Positions 28,712 through 36,889 of a stretch of 64,000 nucleotides of DNA are shown piece by piece. The stretch is from Anoxybacteroides voinovskiense. Its GTDB lineage: Bacteria; Bacillota; Bacilli; Bacillales; Anoxybacillaceae. Made by a program: the position numbers and the translations under genes. Under the pieces are notes generated by a model. The model made no database searches. It had not been told where the DNA came from and was given only the letters and a program-made list of their open reading frames with translations. The stretch is taken from positions 35,694 through 99,693 of the forward strand of contig NZ_JACIDE010000006.1 in assembly GCF_014196205.1 (NCBI RefSeq), read 5' to 3'. Every line of letters begins with the position of its first letter. Positions within the stretch are counted from its first letter, which is position 1.

Positions 28712-28810
28712 CTGAATCTCGATAAAGGCAAAACTGGTGAAAGCCAGTGACGCAAAGCTACAGGGGCTAAGGCACGTCGTGCTATGCCAGCCAGTTACCG
28801 AAAGATGCAG
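28712..28810 (+). promoter_or_regulatory. Cyclic di-GMP-I riboswitch (GEMM)
   Basis: The class I hallmarks are present in order: GGCAAAACTGG, a GAAA tetraloop hairpin (CTGGTGAAAGCCAG), TGACGCAAAGC, a second hairpin (GGCACGTCGTGCTATGCC) and GTTACCGAAAG. P1 is CTGAATCT (28712-28719) with AGATGCAG (28803-28810), one mismatch. It is followed by an intrinsic terminator, so c-di-GMP should control elongation into DUF192, flp and the Tad genes. Confidence 0.92.
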
Positions 28811-28856
28811 GGTTATATACAGTGCGAATCATTGTGTTGTGAGCAATGATGCCATT

Positions 28857-28890
28857 CCCCCGCTTTCGGTAAAGGCGGGGGTTATTTTTT
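28857..28890 (+). terminator. Terminator of the c-di-GMP riboswitch
   Basis: CCCCCGCTTT pairs with AAAGGCGGGGG (one bulged G) around a CGGT loop and is followed by TTATTTTTT. Its bases 28863-28872 (CTTTCGGTAA) are the exact complement of 28795-28804 (TTACCGAAAG) in the riboswitch, giving a ready antiterminator. Confidence 0.88.
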
Positions 28891-28913
28891 CGGGCGAATT
28901 GGGAGGTGAGTGA

Positions 28914-29261
28914 ATGCAACTAATCAACCTGAGTACCGGGCAAATTATTGCGGAACAAGTACGTACAGCCGATCGTTTTTTTGCAAGATTGCGAGGGTTA
29001 ATGTTTACAAGTGAGCTCGGATCAGGTTGTGCCCTTCATCTAAAGCCCTGCCGTTCCATTCATACGTTTTTCATGAATTATCCAATTGACGTTCTTTATG
29101 TTAACGAACATGGCATTGTGATTGGATTAGAAGAGAATTTGCCGCCGGGAAAGGTTGGAAAGTACTATCCAGATGCAAATTCCGTCATTGAGCTTCCAGC
29201 CGGAAGAATTAACGAAACAGCGACGAAAATCGGTCATCAAATGGTTTTTACGAAAAAATGA
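28914..29261 (+). CDS. DUF192 protein, first gene of the Tad operon
   Basis: 115 residues with GGAGGTGAGTGA before the ATG. ARLRGLMFTSEL (about 25-37) and SIHTFFMNYPIDVLYVNEHGIV (about 52-72) are the DUF192 hallmarks. The protein ends with IELPAGRINETATKIGHQM. There is no signal peptide here, unlike many Gram-negative members. The domain's biochemical role is unknown. It is the first gene behind the c-di-GMP riboswitch and 37 bases before the pilin, which suggests a role in pilus production or its control. Confidence 0.85.
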   Translation: MQLINLSTGQIIAEQVRTADRFFARLRGLMFTSELGSGCALHLKPCRSIHTFFMNYPIDVLYVNEHGIVIGLEENLPPGKVGKYYPDANSVIELPAGRINETATKIGHQMVFTKK

Positions 29262-29272
29262 AAGCGTTTACT
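29259..29272 (+). promoter_or_regulatory. cre-like site between DUF192 and flp
   Basis: TGAAAGCGTTTACT overlaps the stop codon of the DUF192 gene and differs from the CcpA consensus at the last position. It could act as an internal roadblock ahead of the pilin gene. Confidence 0.35.
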
Positions 29273-29298
29273 TTATGAATGAAGAAAGGATGAGGGGA

Positions 29299-29496
29299 AT
29301 GGAAAAGTTTAAATCGTTCATCATCGAAGAAGAAGGACAAGGAATGACAGAGTACGGACTAGTATTAGGTATTATTGCTGTGGCGGTTGTTGGTGCGCTT
29401 GCGGCGTTGCGTGGGCAAATTATTGCAATGTTTGACAACGTCGTCAACGCAGTGACAGGGCGCGAAACAGGAAACGGAAGCACAACGGGACAATAA
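29299..29496 (+). CDS. flp: Flp-type pilin subunit
   Basis: 65 residues. The ATG at 29299 has AAAGGA 8 bases upstream; an in-frame ATG at 29290 is possible. A short charged leader (MEKFKSFIIEEEG) ends in Gly, followed by QGMTEYGLVLGIIAVAVVGALA. That is the prepilin cleavage site after Gly, then the Flp Glu-Tyr motif and a 20-residue hydrophobic helix. The rest is short and Gly/Asn/Thr-rich. It is the major subunit of the tight-adherence pilus, processed by the peptidase encoded next. A terminator after the gene should make flp mRNA more abundant than the assembly genes. Confidence 0.93.
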   Translation: MEKFKSFIIEEEGQGMTEYGLVLGIIAVAVVGALAALRGQIIAMFDNVVNAVTGRETGNGSTTGQ

Positions 29497-29502
29497 ATGA
29501 AG

Positions 29503-29539
29503 AAATAGCCTTGCGTTTCGCTGACGTAAGGCTATTTTT
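29503..29539 (+). terminator. Intra-operon attenuating terminator after flp
   Basis: AAATAGCCTTGCG pairs with CGTAAGGCTATTT (one mismatch) and is followed by TTT. Assembly genes continue only 18 bases later, so partial read-through is expected. Confidence 0.8.
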
Positions 29540-29556
29540 ATAAGCGAGGGATGGCG

Positions 29557-30078
29557 ATGGCATTCATCAATCTTCTTCTTTTTGTCATATTAGCAATTTG
29601 TTTTGTGACGGATATAAAAAAGCGGAAAATTTATAATATCGTCACGTTTCCAAGCTTAATCGTTTCCCTGGTTTGGCACACCGCGACAGGCGGCTGGGAC
29701 GGCTTACTATTTTCGCTTTCTGGCTGCTTCATCGGTTTTGGGATTCTTTTGATTCCATATCTGTTAGGAGGCATGGGAGCAGGGGACGTAAAATTAATGG
29801 CAGTCATAGGAGCTGCAAAAGGAACGGTCTTTGTCCTTACGACAGCTGTATATATGGGGCTATTAGGAGGAATTTTAGCAATCGGGGTGCTTTTATTCCG
29901 CAAAGGAATGTGGCAACAGGCCAAAGCGGTCATTTATTCCCTTTGCGGCTTCAGATATGGATTGAAAATCCCAATTTATATTGATTCACGGCACGTTAAA
30001 CAAACGTACCCGTATGGAGTAGCGATTGTTGGGGGAGCATTAGTTACTCTTATGGGGAAAGGTTGGTTACTGCTATGA
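29557..30078 (+). CDS. tadV: Prepilin peptidase, A24 family (TadV/CpaA)
   Basis: 173 residues from the ATG at 29557, six bases after GCGAGGG; an ATG at 29551 abuts that site. It has about six membrane helices. The two catalytic aspartates are in CFVTDIKKRKIYN (about 20) and GGMGAGDVKLMAVIGA (about 75), the GxGD signature. It cleaves the Flp leader and probably the pseudopilins. The stop overlaps the start of the next gene (ATGA). Confidence 0.92.
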   Translation: MAFINLLLFVILAICFVTDIKKRKIYNIVTFPSLIVSLVWHTATGGWDGLLFSLSGCFIGFGILLIPYLLGGMGAGDVKLMAVIGAAKGTVFVLTTAVYMGLLGGILAIGVLLFRKGMWQQAKAVIYSLCGFRYGLKIPIYIDSRHVKQTYPYGVAIVGGALVTLMGKGWLLL

Positions 30079-30458
30079 TCCGGGATGAGAACGGGCAATC
30101 GCTTGTTGAAATGGCGCTGCTCTTGCCGGTATTGCTTTTATTAATGGTGGGAATGATTGATTTTGGCCGGGTGTTGTATGCGTATTCTTATTTGCATTTA
30201 GCTGCCCAAGAAACGGTTCGATTAGGTGGGCTTGGAAAAAATGACCGCGAAATTGTTCAATTTGCTAAAGATTATGTTCGGTTTGGGGAAACAGCACAGC
30301 TGAGTGTAACGATTTCGCCGCCTGATACAGAACGTCATTCAGGGGAATATGTAACGGTGACACTTGAATACCCGCTTAAGTTGTATACACCGTTTCTTTC
30401 AGAAATCCTTCCTTCCCCTGTTAAAATTCAAACAAACTCGACAATTCGGGTGGAGTGA
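30075..30458 (+). CDS. tadE: TadE-like pseudopilin
   Basis: 127 residues, coupled to the peptidase gene by a 4-base overlap. The N-terminus MIRDENGQSLVEMALLLPVLLLLMVGMIDFGRVLYAYS is the TadE motif: a short leader ending in Gly, Glu five residues later and a hydrophobic helix. The remainder is a small outside domain. TadE-type minor pilins are needed for pilus initiation. Confidence 0.9.
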   Translation: MIRDENGQSLVEMALLLPVLLLLMVGMIDFGRVLYAYSYLHLAAQETVRLGGLGKNDREIVQFAKDYVRFGETAQLSVTISPPDTERHSGEYVTVTLEYPLKLYTPFLSEILPSPVKIQTNSTIRVE

Positions 30459-30459
30459 G

Positions 30460-31368
30460 ATGCGGAAAAAATTTTGGAGGCAAGAAGAGGGAAACGCTCT
30501 TCTTCTTATGGCAGTTGCTTTTTTTAGTTTGTTAGTAATGGCTGGCTTTGTCATTGATGGTGGGATGATTTATATGACGAAAAGTCGCTTGCAAAAGGCA
30601 GCGAATGCGGCGGTATTGTCAGGGGCACAGGAATTGACGACGAGCGAAGCGGCTGTGCAAGCAGTCGTCCACGACATATTAGTTCGCCACGAAGAAGAAA
30701 AAAATTTAAAACAAATCGATATCGTGCTGGAACAAAAGGTAGCGGTTGATTTAGAGCGAGCAGTACCGCTAGCATTCGGGAAACTGTTAGGAATGGAAAC
30801 CGTTCGCGTCACTGCCCATGCAGCGGCAGGGCTGCGGGTGATGGGGAGAGCGAAAGGAGCTGCACCGTTAGGAATTGATGAATCGATTCCGCTAGAATTT
30901 TACAAGGAATATCAGTTGAAAGTCGATTCTTCCGGTGTAGAATACGGTAATTTCGGAGTGCTTGCCCTCGGAGATCCTGGAGCACAAACGTACGAAGAAA
31001 ATTTGCGGTACGGCTATCAAGAAGAAATTCGAGTAGGAGACATATTAGAAACGCAGACAGGAAATATTGCTGGAAAGACACGTTCAGTCATTCAAGAAAA
31101 GATTAACGAGTGCCCAGACTCCCCAGACAATATTTATAAACGAGACTGTCCACGCATTCTTTTAATTCCGGTATATCGGCCGTACGAACATACGGTTAAT
31201 CAACTAAAAAAAGTGGAAGTGACAGGGTTTGCGTACTTTTATATTACTGCACCGATGAATCCAAAAGATACAACGATTACAGGGATGTTTATTAAAAGGA
31301 CAGGTACTGGATTAGAAGAACGAAATAGTGTCAATAGAGGGGCATTCAGCATTCGATTAATAGAGTAG
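30460..31368 (+). CDS. TadG-like Flp pilus protein
   Basis: 302 residues from the ATG at 30460, right after the tadE stop and behind GGAG. WRQEEGNALLLMAVAFFSLLVMAGFVIDGGMIYMTKSRLQKAANAAVLSGAQEL is the N-terminal TadG region, given here as its position about 7-60: leader, membrane helix, then the VIDGG-Y-K-LQ-AANAA pattern. It lacks the large von Willebrand domain of Gram-negative TadG, so it is a short form. It probably sits in the membrane facing outward and takes part in pilus assembly. Confidence 0.82.
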   Translation: MRKKFWRQEEGNALLLMAVAFFSLLVMAGFVIDGGMIYMTKSRLQKAANAAVLSGAQELTTSEAAVQAVVHDILVRHEEEKNLKQIDIVLEQKVAVDLERAVPLAFGKLLGMETVRVTAHAAAGLRVMGRAKGAAPLGIDESIPLEFYKEYQLKVDSSGVEYGNFGVLALGDPGAQTYEENLRYGYQEEIRVGDILETQTGNIAGKTRSVIQEKINECPDSPDNIYKRDCPRILLIPVYRPYEHTVNQLKKVEVTGFAYFYITAPMNPKDTTITGMFIKRTGTGLEERNSVNRGAFSIRLIE

Positions 31369-31376
31369 GTGAAACG

Positions 31377-32057
31377 ATGCGCGCAAAAATGATTTTCGTC
31401 TTAGCGTTAGTCATGGGAGCGATTACGACTGTTTTGTTTTTTCAATATATGAAACAGCTAAGTGCTGATAAAAATGAACAAATGGTAACTGTTGTCGCTG
31501 CGAGAGAGGACATAAAAGAAAACGAGCAAATTTCGCGAGGAATGCTGCAACTAGTGCAAATTCCTAAAAAAGGGTTACCTCCAAATGCTGTTTATCACCT
31601 ATCGGAGCTAGAAGGAATGATAGCGACTTCGGACATAAAAAAGGGGGAGGTATTGCTTAAGCACCGAGTTCGTTCGTGGAACGATGAAACGACTGTTGTG
31701 TCGCGAAAAGTACGTGAAGGTTTTCGTGCCGTTTCTGTCGGTGTTAATTTCGTACAATCCGTTTCCAATTTAATTGAGCCAGAAGATAAAGTCGATGTTA
31801 TTTTCAGTGAAACGATTAAGCTTCCTAATAACCAAATAAAAGTAGAAACAAAACAACTACTGTCGGGCGTTCGGGTATTAGCTGTCGGCAGAAAAATAGC
31901 TGAATCTTTACAACAAAAAGAACCACACGCCGACTACAATTCGGTCACGCTTGAATTAAAGCCAGAAGATGCCGTTTTATTAATAAACGCGAGTGAACGT
32001 GGGCACATTCAATTAACACTGCATACAAAAGTCATTTCTTCTGATGAAGCAAAATAA
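31377..32057 (+). CDS. cpaB: CpaB/RcpC-like Flp pilus assembly protein with SAF domain
   Basis: 226 residues. One N-terminal membrane segment (about 5-23) is followed by a SAF domain: VVAAREDIKENEQISRGMLQL and GVNFVQSVSNLIEPEDKVDVIF are the CpaB pattern. In Gram-negatives CpaB/RcpC works with the outer-membrane secretin. Here, without an outer membrane, it probably acts at the cell wall, as in other Firmicute Tad loci. ATG overlaps GGTGAAACG just after tadG. Confidence 0.88.
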   Translation: MRAKMIFVLALVMGAITTVLFFQYMKQLSADKNEQMVTVVAAREDIKENEQISRGMLQLVQIPKKGLPPNAVYHLSELEGMIATSDIKKGEVLLKHRVRSWNDETTVVSRKVREGFRAVSVGVNFVQSVSNLIEPEDKVDVIFSETIKLPNNQIKVETKQLLSGVRVLAVGRKIAESLQQKEPHADYNSVTLELKPEDAVLLINASERGHIQLTLHTKVISSDEAK

Positions 32058-32072
32058 AGAAGCAGGACGGGG

Positions 32073-32909
32073 GTGAGGACGGTGACAAATGAACAGGCAA
32101 AAAAGCGAGGAGAAATGATCGCGATTGTCAGCGCAAAAGGAGGAGTCGGGCGAACGACATTAGCGGTGAACTTGGCAGTAGCATTGACAAAAAAAACGAT
32201 TACCGTCAGTTTACTTGACGGTGATTTTCAGTTCGGTGACATTTCTTTGGCGATGGATTTACAACCGACATTTACAATTAAAGATGTTGCAGAAGAATTA
32301 GAACGGATTGATGCACATAGCGTATTAAGCTATTTATGCGGTCACAATAGCGGTGTGAAAGTGTTGCCTGCCCCTGTCCGTCCTGAATTTGCCGATTTAG
32401 TAACTAATGAGGTAATCGAGCAAGTTGTTCGATGGTTACTAAATCAATTTGACTATTTAATTGTCGATACGAGTGTTGGATTAGACGATAAAACGTTGGC
32501 AATTGTGGAAAAGGCAGACCAAGTGTTAGTAGTCACTAACTTAGAAATGGCGACGTTAAAAAATACGAAATTATTGCTAGAAACATTTCAATTGTTAGGG
32601 CTGAAAGAAAAGACGAAGCTTGTCATCAACCGAGCGACGATGGAGAGTGTTATTCAAGCAACTGACATCCCGGATATTTTAGGGGAACAAGACCCTTTTT
32701 ACATCCCAAATGATTTTCAAACTGCTTCACAGTCGCTAAATATTGGTATCCCGTTTGTTGTGAGCCAAGGGAAAAGTGAAATTGCGAAAGCGGTATTTAA
32801 AATGGCAGAAGGGCTAACATCAAGACGGGAAATTGCAACGTTTAAAGCAAAGCAACCATCGTTTCTTGAAAAGTTGTTTCAAAAAAAGCGGTTGAAAGAG
32901 GGGAAATAA
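32073..32909 (+). CDS. CpaE/TadZ-like MinD-family ATPase
   Basis: 278 residues from GTG at 32073 or GTG at 32082. The deviant Walker A is SAKGGVGRTTLAVNLA (about 18-33), with SLLDGDFQFGDISLAMDL and LIVDTSVGLDDKTLA as the Walker A' and B-type segments. The receiver-like N-terminal domain of classical TadZ is absent. The ATPase is expected to place the pilus machinery in the cell. Confidence 0.88.
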   Translation: MRTVTNEQAKKRGEMIAIVSAKGGVGRTTLAVNLAVALTKKTITVSLLDGDFQFGDISLAMDLQPTFTIKDVAEELERIDAHSVLSYLCGHNSGVKVLPAPVRPEFADLVTNEVIEQVVRWLLNQFDYLIVDTSVGLDDKTLAIVEKADQVLVVTNLEMATLKNTKLLLETFQLLGLKEKTKLVINRATMESVIQATDIPDILGEQDPFYIPNDFQTASQSLNIGIPFVVSQGKSEIAKAVFKMAEGLTSRREIATFKAKQPSFLEKLFQKKRLKEGK

Positions 32910-32910
32910 G

Positions 32911-34341
32911 ATGAGCTTACTCGACCGAATTCAAGCAAAGGCAAAAGAGCATGCCCAACCGTTATCACTAGATTTAGGCGAAGAAGAACAACGAACCTCG
33001 AAAAAAGATTTGATTGCGGCATTTCGTGAAACACGAAAAAAAGAAGCAGTTTCTTCTAAAACGAAACCGCCAAACGATAAGCAACAAGAGTTGAAAAATT
33101 TGTTGCATAAACAAATTTTAAGCGAGCTAAAAGAGGATAACCTCGATGAAATCATTCAAAAACTTGATGCAATGGCATTAGAAATTATAAAAGAAGATGA
33201 ATCGTTTCGCGGAACAGTGGATAGAAAAAAAGTGGTAGATGAACTGATTAACGATTTAACCGGATTTGGTCCGATTAACCCGTTATTAGTAGATGACGAA
33301 GTAACAGAAATTATGGTGAACGGTCCCTATCAAGTATATTGCGAACGAAACGGAAAACTAGAATTGACTAATATTCAATTTCGTGATGAAGAGCATGTCA
33401 TGAATGTGATTGAGAAAATTGTTGCTCCAATTGGTCGGCGCATTGATGAAAGCAGTCCGATGGTTGATGCTAGGTTACCGGATGGTTCTCGTGTCAATGC
33501 TATCATTCCACCGCTTTCCTTAAACGGGCCAACGATTACGATTCGCAAATTTTCCAAAGACCCGCTTCAAATTGAAGACTTAATTCGGTTTGGAACATTG
33601 ACAGAAGAAGTTGCTCTTTTTTTAGAGGCGTGTGTAAAAGCAAGGTTAAATATTTTTGTGAGCGGTGGAACAGGCTCGGGGAAAACAACGACGTTGAACG
33701 TCCTTTCTAACTTCATTCCAGATGACGAGCGGATTGTCACCATTGAGGATGCCGCGGAACTTCAGCTCCACCAAAACCATGTTGTCTCATTAGAGTCACG
33801 TCCGCCGAACATCGAAGGAAAAGGAGCGGTAACGATTCGCGATTTAGTCAGAAACTCGTTGCGAATGCGTCCAGACCGCATTGTCATTGGGGAAGTGCGC
33901 GGAGCAGAGGCGCTTGATATGTTGCAAGCAATGAATACAGGGCATGATGGGTCGTTAGCGACCGGACATTCCAATAGCCCACGCGATATGATAGCAAGAT
34001 TAGAAACGATGGTACTACTTGCGGGCGTAGAATTGCCCGTCAAAGCCATTCGTGAACAAATTGCCGGAGCGATCGACTTAATTATTCACCAAGCGCGATT
34101 AAAAGACGGATCTCGTAAAATTGTTCACATTACCGAAGTACAAGGAATGGAAGGGGATGTCATTGTTTTACAAGATATTTTTCTTTTTAAGCAACAAGGT
34201 ATCGATTCCGATGGAAAAGTGAAAGGACGTCTTGTGCCGACAGGGGTTCGCCCAAAATTTTATGAACGTCTTGAGCAATCAGGAATCACTATTCCGCCAA
34301 GCGTCTTTGTTGAAGAGGGGTGGAGCGGATGGAATGGATAA
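32911..34341 (+). CDS. tadA: TadA/CpaF secretion ATPase
   Basis: 476 residues of the VirB11/PulE superfamily. SGGTGSGKTTTLN is the Walker A (about 250), ATIEDAAELQL-like IVTIEDAAELQLHQ the Asp box, and VIGEVRGAEALDMLQAMNTGHDGSLATGHSN the Walker B and His box. It drives pilin polymerisation at the inner face of the membrane. It is 1 base downstream of the CpaE gene and overlaps tadB, so the cluster is translated as one unit. Confidence 0.95.
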   Translation: MSLLDRIQAKAKEHAQPLSLDLGEEEQRTSKKDLIAAFRETRKKEAVSSKTKPPNDKQQELKNLLHKQILSELKEDNLDEIIQKLDAMALEIIKEDESFRGTVDRKKVVDELINDLTGFGPINPLLVDDEVTEIMVNGPYQVYCERNGKLELTNIQFRDEEHVMNVIEKIVAPIGRRIDESSPMVDARLPDGSRVNAIIPPLSLNGPTITIRKFSKDPLQIEDLIRFGTLTEEVALFLEACVKARLNIFVSGGTGSGKTTTLNVLSNFIPDDERIVTIEDAAELQLHQNHVVSLESRPPNIEGKGAVTIRDLVRNSLRMRPDRIVIGEVRGAEALDMLQAMNTGHDGSLATGHSNSPRDMIARLETMVLLAGVELPVKAIREQIAGAIDLIIHQARLKDGSRKIVHITEVQGMEGDVIVLQDIFLFKQQGIDSDGKVKGRLVPTGVRPKFYERLEQSGITIPPSVFVEEGWSGWNG

Positions 34342-35291
34342 TCGCCACAAGCTTTTTTCTTTCATCTTTCTTATTTTTTACATTCGTTTTGTCGCGCCTA
34401 TTTTTATCAGATAAACGGCTTGAACGAAGATTAAAACAATATTTAGCGGTGTCAGACCGACCGCGATTAGACCGGGAAACATTTCAGTTGCTATGGCAAT
34501 TACAATGGACGAAGCAAAACATTCGCAAAAAACTATTAACAAAAGAAAAAAATGAAAAGCTAGAAACGATGCTCCAGCGGGCAGGGTTACCATTAAAGCC
34601 GGAAGAGTACGTATTGTTTCAATGGATTGTGACCGCTTTATGCGGTAGCTTGTTTCTTTTATTTTTCGGCCAGTTTGCCTTTTTAGTCATTGGGTGTACC
34701 ATTGGTTGGATGATGCCGCGATGGTATGTGCGAAAAAAGCAAAAGGCGCGCATCATCAAATTTAACGAAAGCCTTCCGGACGTATTGACGACGATAATCG
34801 GTTCATTGCGAGCGGGATTTAGTTTCCCGCAAAGTTTGCAAATAGTGATCGAAGAAGCGCCTTCTCCAATGAAAGAAGAGATGGAAGCGGTATTGCGAGA
34901 AATGCAGTACGGCGGCAGTCTGGAAGAAGCGTTAAATCATTTGAAAGAGCGGGTGCCAAGCGGTGATTTAGAGTTAATGATTCAAGCAATTATCATTCAG
35001 CGACAAGTCGGTGGGAATTTGGCTACTGTGCTTGAAAAAATTGTCCAAACAATTCGCGACCGTACGAAAATTCAGCGGCAAGTACTAACATTAACCGCTC
35101 AAGGACGATTATCTGGAATGGTGATTGGTTTGTTGCCGGCGATTTTAGCAATGGTTATTTATTGGATTGAGCCGAACTATATGAAAACATTATTTTCCCA
35201 TCCCATTGGGCTAATGATGCTTACCGGTGGAGGAGTCGCTAGCACTATTGGATTTATAATTATTCGCAAATTGACAGCGATTGAGGTGTAG
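34329..35291 (+). CDS. tadB: TadB membrane platform protein
   Basis: 320 residues from the ATG at 34329 (GTG at 34320 is possible); overlaps the ATPase gene. Membrane helices lie at the N-terminus, at about 95-135, and near the C-terminus (about 265-315). The T2SSF domain is visible as FNESLPDVLTTIIGSLRAGFSFPQSLQIV. It forms the membrane base of the Tad machine with TadC. Confidence 0.92.
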   Translation: MEWIIATSFFLSSFLFFTFVLSRLFLSDKRLERRLKQYLAVSDRPRLDRETFQLLWQLQWTKQNIRKKLLTKEKNEKLETMLQRAGLPLKPEEYVLFQWIVTALCGSLFLLFFGQFAFLVIGCTIGWMMPRWYVRKKQKARIIKFNESLPDVLTTIIGSLRAGFSFPQSLQIVIEEAPSPMKEEMEAVLREMQYGGSLEEALNHLKERVPSGDLELMIQAIIIQRQVGGNLATVLEKIVQTIRDRTKIQRQVLTLTAQGRLSGMVIGLLPAILAMVIYWIEPNYMKTLFSHPIGLMMLTGGGVASTIGFIIIRKLTAIEV

Positions 35292-35294
35292 AGG

Positions 35295-36200
35295 ATGTAT
35301 GTAACTTTTTTCTTTACGGTAACGCTCTTTGTCTACGCGTTGTTTATTAGTCGTACCGAACGAAAAGAGCGGGTAAAACGGCGGCTAGCGGTATTTGTTT
35401 TAGAAGATATGGAGCATCAGCAAAAGGAAACTAACGAATTACCGTTTGTTCAGCGTGTCGCTATTCCGCTATGGCGCGAGTGGAAGCGCAGTGTAAAAAA
35501 GAAAATGTCCGGCGAAAAAAAAGAAAAATTAGAACAAAAGCTATGGCAAGCGGGGAATCCGTTTGGCATGACATCGGTCGAGTTTCGATTGCTGCAAATG
35601 GTATCACTCTTTTTATCCCCTGTAGCATGTTCTGGCTATGCGTTATTGTTACACTTACCAATAGGAGCGGCGGTTGGATTCGGAATGATTGGCGTGGCAG
35701 CCGGAGGATATTTGCCGCATATGTATATAAACCAAAAAATAAAAGCACGTCATCAACAAGCGTTGCGAGAGTTGCCAGATGTGCTTGATTTGTTGACCGT
35801 CAGTTTAGAGGCGGGGCTAGGGTTTGATGGAGCGCTCAGTAAAGTAGTAGCAAAAAAAGACGGAGTGTTAGCACGCGAATTTCATCGCTGCTTAGAAGAA
35901 ATTCGTTTAGGAAAACCAAGGCGCGAGGCGTTAGCTGGCGTTCGTGAGCGCATAGTTGTGAACGAAGTGCAATCATTTATTAACAGCGTGCTGCAAGCAG
36001 AGAAATTAGGAATTGGCATGGTGCAAGTGCTTCGCGTCCAATCGGCAGAGGCGCGTGAACAGCGGCGGCAACGTGCGGAAGAAGCAGCGATGAAAGCACC
36101 GATTAAAATGTTGTTTCCGCTCGTCCTGTTTATTTTTCCAAGTTTGTTTATCGTATTATTGGGCCCGGCTATTTTGCAATTTTTGCAAATGTTTAAATGA
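35295..36200 (+). CDS. tadC: TadC membrane platform protein
   Basis: 301 residues. The T2SSF domain includes LRELPDVLDLLTVSLEAGLGFDGALSKV (about 155-182), and the C-terminal PIKMLFPLVLFIFPSLFIVLLGPA is the usual last membrane helix. It starts 3 bases after tadB and is the last gene of the Tad operon. No terminator with a strong T-run follows; the inverted repeat at 36239-36264 could play that part. Confidence 0.93.
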   Translation: MYVTFFFTVTLFVYALFISRTERKERVKRRLAVFVLEDMEHQQKETNELPFVQRVAIPLWREWKRSVKKKMSGEKKEKLEQKLWQAGNPFGMTSVEFRLLQMVSLFLSPVACSGYALLLHLPIGAAVGFGMIGVAAGGYLPHMYINQKIKARHQQALRELPDVLDLLTVSLEAGLGFDGALSKVVAKKDGVLAREFHRCLEEIRLGKPRREALAGVRERIVVNEVQSFINSVLQAEKLGIGMVQVLRVQSAEAREQRRQRAEEAAMKAPIKMLFPLVLFIFPSLFIVLLGPAILQFLQMFK

Positions 36201-36238
36201 CAGGTCGAGGGGAAGCTGCTTTACTTTACTACCATATC

Positions 36239-36264
36239 ACCATATTAATTTACTAAAATATGGT
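36239..36264. promoter_or_regulatory. Inverted repeat between the Tad and hut operons
   Basis: ACCATATT and AATATGGT are perfect 8-base arms 10 bases apart, followed by AAAAAA. It ends 10 bases before the -35 of the hut promoter. It may be an operator for hut or a weak terminator for tadC. Confidence 0.45.
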
Positions 36265-36273
36265 AAAAAATCA

Positions 36274-36303
36274 TTGACAGCGAGAACCACCGACCGTTAC
36301 AAT
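36274..36303 (+). promoter_or_regulatory. Sigma-A promoter of the hut operon
   Basis: TTGACA and TACAAT with an 18-base spacer, 50 bases before hutP. Confidence 0.7.
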
Positions 36304-36353
36304 GAAGATAGACGATTAGTTTTTTAGAAAATTAAAAAAATAGGTGTTGGTGT

Positions 36354-36806
36354 GTGTTGCTAAAGCAGGCAGGAGGAAGAATCGGTCGCAATGCGATTTT
36401 GCTCGCGTTAATGGAAGAAGAAGAGGAACAAGCGGTGCTTGAGCACTTATCGGCATTGCAATGGCGCTACTGCAAAGGAAAAGTCGGATCGATGGAATTG
36501 CAAAAAATTGTCGCTGCCATCGAAACAGCAGCGAAACGAAACGGTGTCGTGAGCGGAGAGTTGTACCGGGAAATGCACGCCTTATATCATGCGGTTATCG
36601 AAGCGATGCAAGGGGTTACAAGAGGTCAAGTAGAGTTAGGTGATTTAATGCGAACGGTCGGTCTTCGATTTGCGGTAGTGCGCGGCATGCCGTATGAAAA
36701 CGAAGCAGAAGGGGAATGGATTGCCGTCGCCTTATATGGAACCATCGGGGCACCGATTCGCGGATTAGAGCACGAAACAATCGGATTAGGAATTAATCAT
36801 ATGTAG
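36354..36806 (+). CDS. hutP: HutP, RNA-binding antiterminator of the hut operon
   Basis: 150 residues, the usual length, from GTG at 36354 (TTG at 36357 is the neighbour). [36 protein letters not shown] and [33 protein letters not shown] match the known HutP family closely. [14 protein letters not shown] near the end carries the Glu and His region involved in metal and L-histidine binding. With histidine and Mg2+, HutP binds UAG-type repeats and prevents termination just downstream. It is followed directly by the attenuator and hutH. Confidence 0.96.
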   Translation: MLLKQAGGRIGRNAILLALMEEEEEQAVLEHLSALQWRYCKGKVGSMELQKIVAAIETAAKRNGVVSGELYREMHALYHAVIEAMQGVTRGQVELGDLMRTVGLRFAVVRGMPYENEAEGEWIAVALYGTIGAPIRGLEHETIGLGINHM

Positions 36807-36870
36807 CCTATAGGTATTTAGTTCAGAAGGAGGCTATCCCACTAAATGGTGGTGTAGCCTCTTTCTTTAT
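36807..36870 (+). terminator. HutP-dependent attenuator
   Basis: A 12-bp stem (36825-36836 with 36855-36866; two G-T pairs) has an inner CCAC/GTGG stem and trailing TTTAT. The upstream arm is preceded by TATAGGTATTTAGTTCAG, which supplies several NAG triplets of the kind HutP recognises. It stands between hutP and hutH, exactly as in B. subtilis. Confidence 0.85.
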
Positions 36871-36889
36871 TTCATGAAAGGGATGGGGT

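Larger units (their letters stand above)
28473..28913 (+). other. Leader region of the Tad operon, no protein gene
   Basis: 441 bases hold, in order: an inverted repeat at 28526-28546 (GCACATTT and AAATGTGC, 5-base loop), a terminator-like stem at 28591-28632, a putative promoter with cre-like core, the c-di-GMP riboswitch, a hairpin at 28827-28850 (ATCATTG/CAATGAT) and an intrinsic terminator. No reading frame in it looks coding. Confidence 0.8.
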
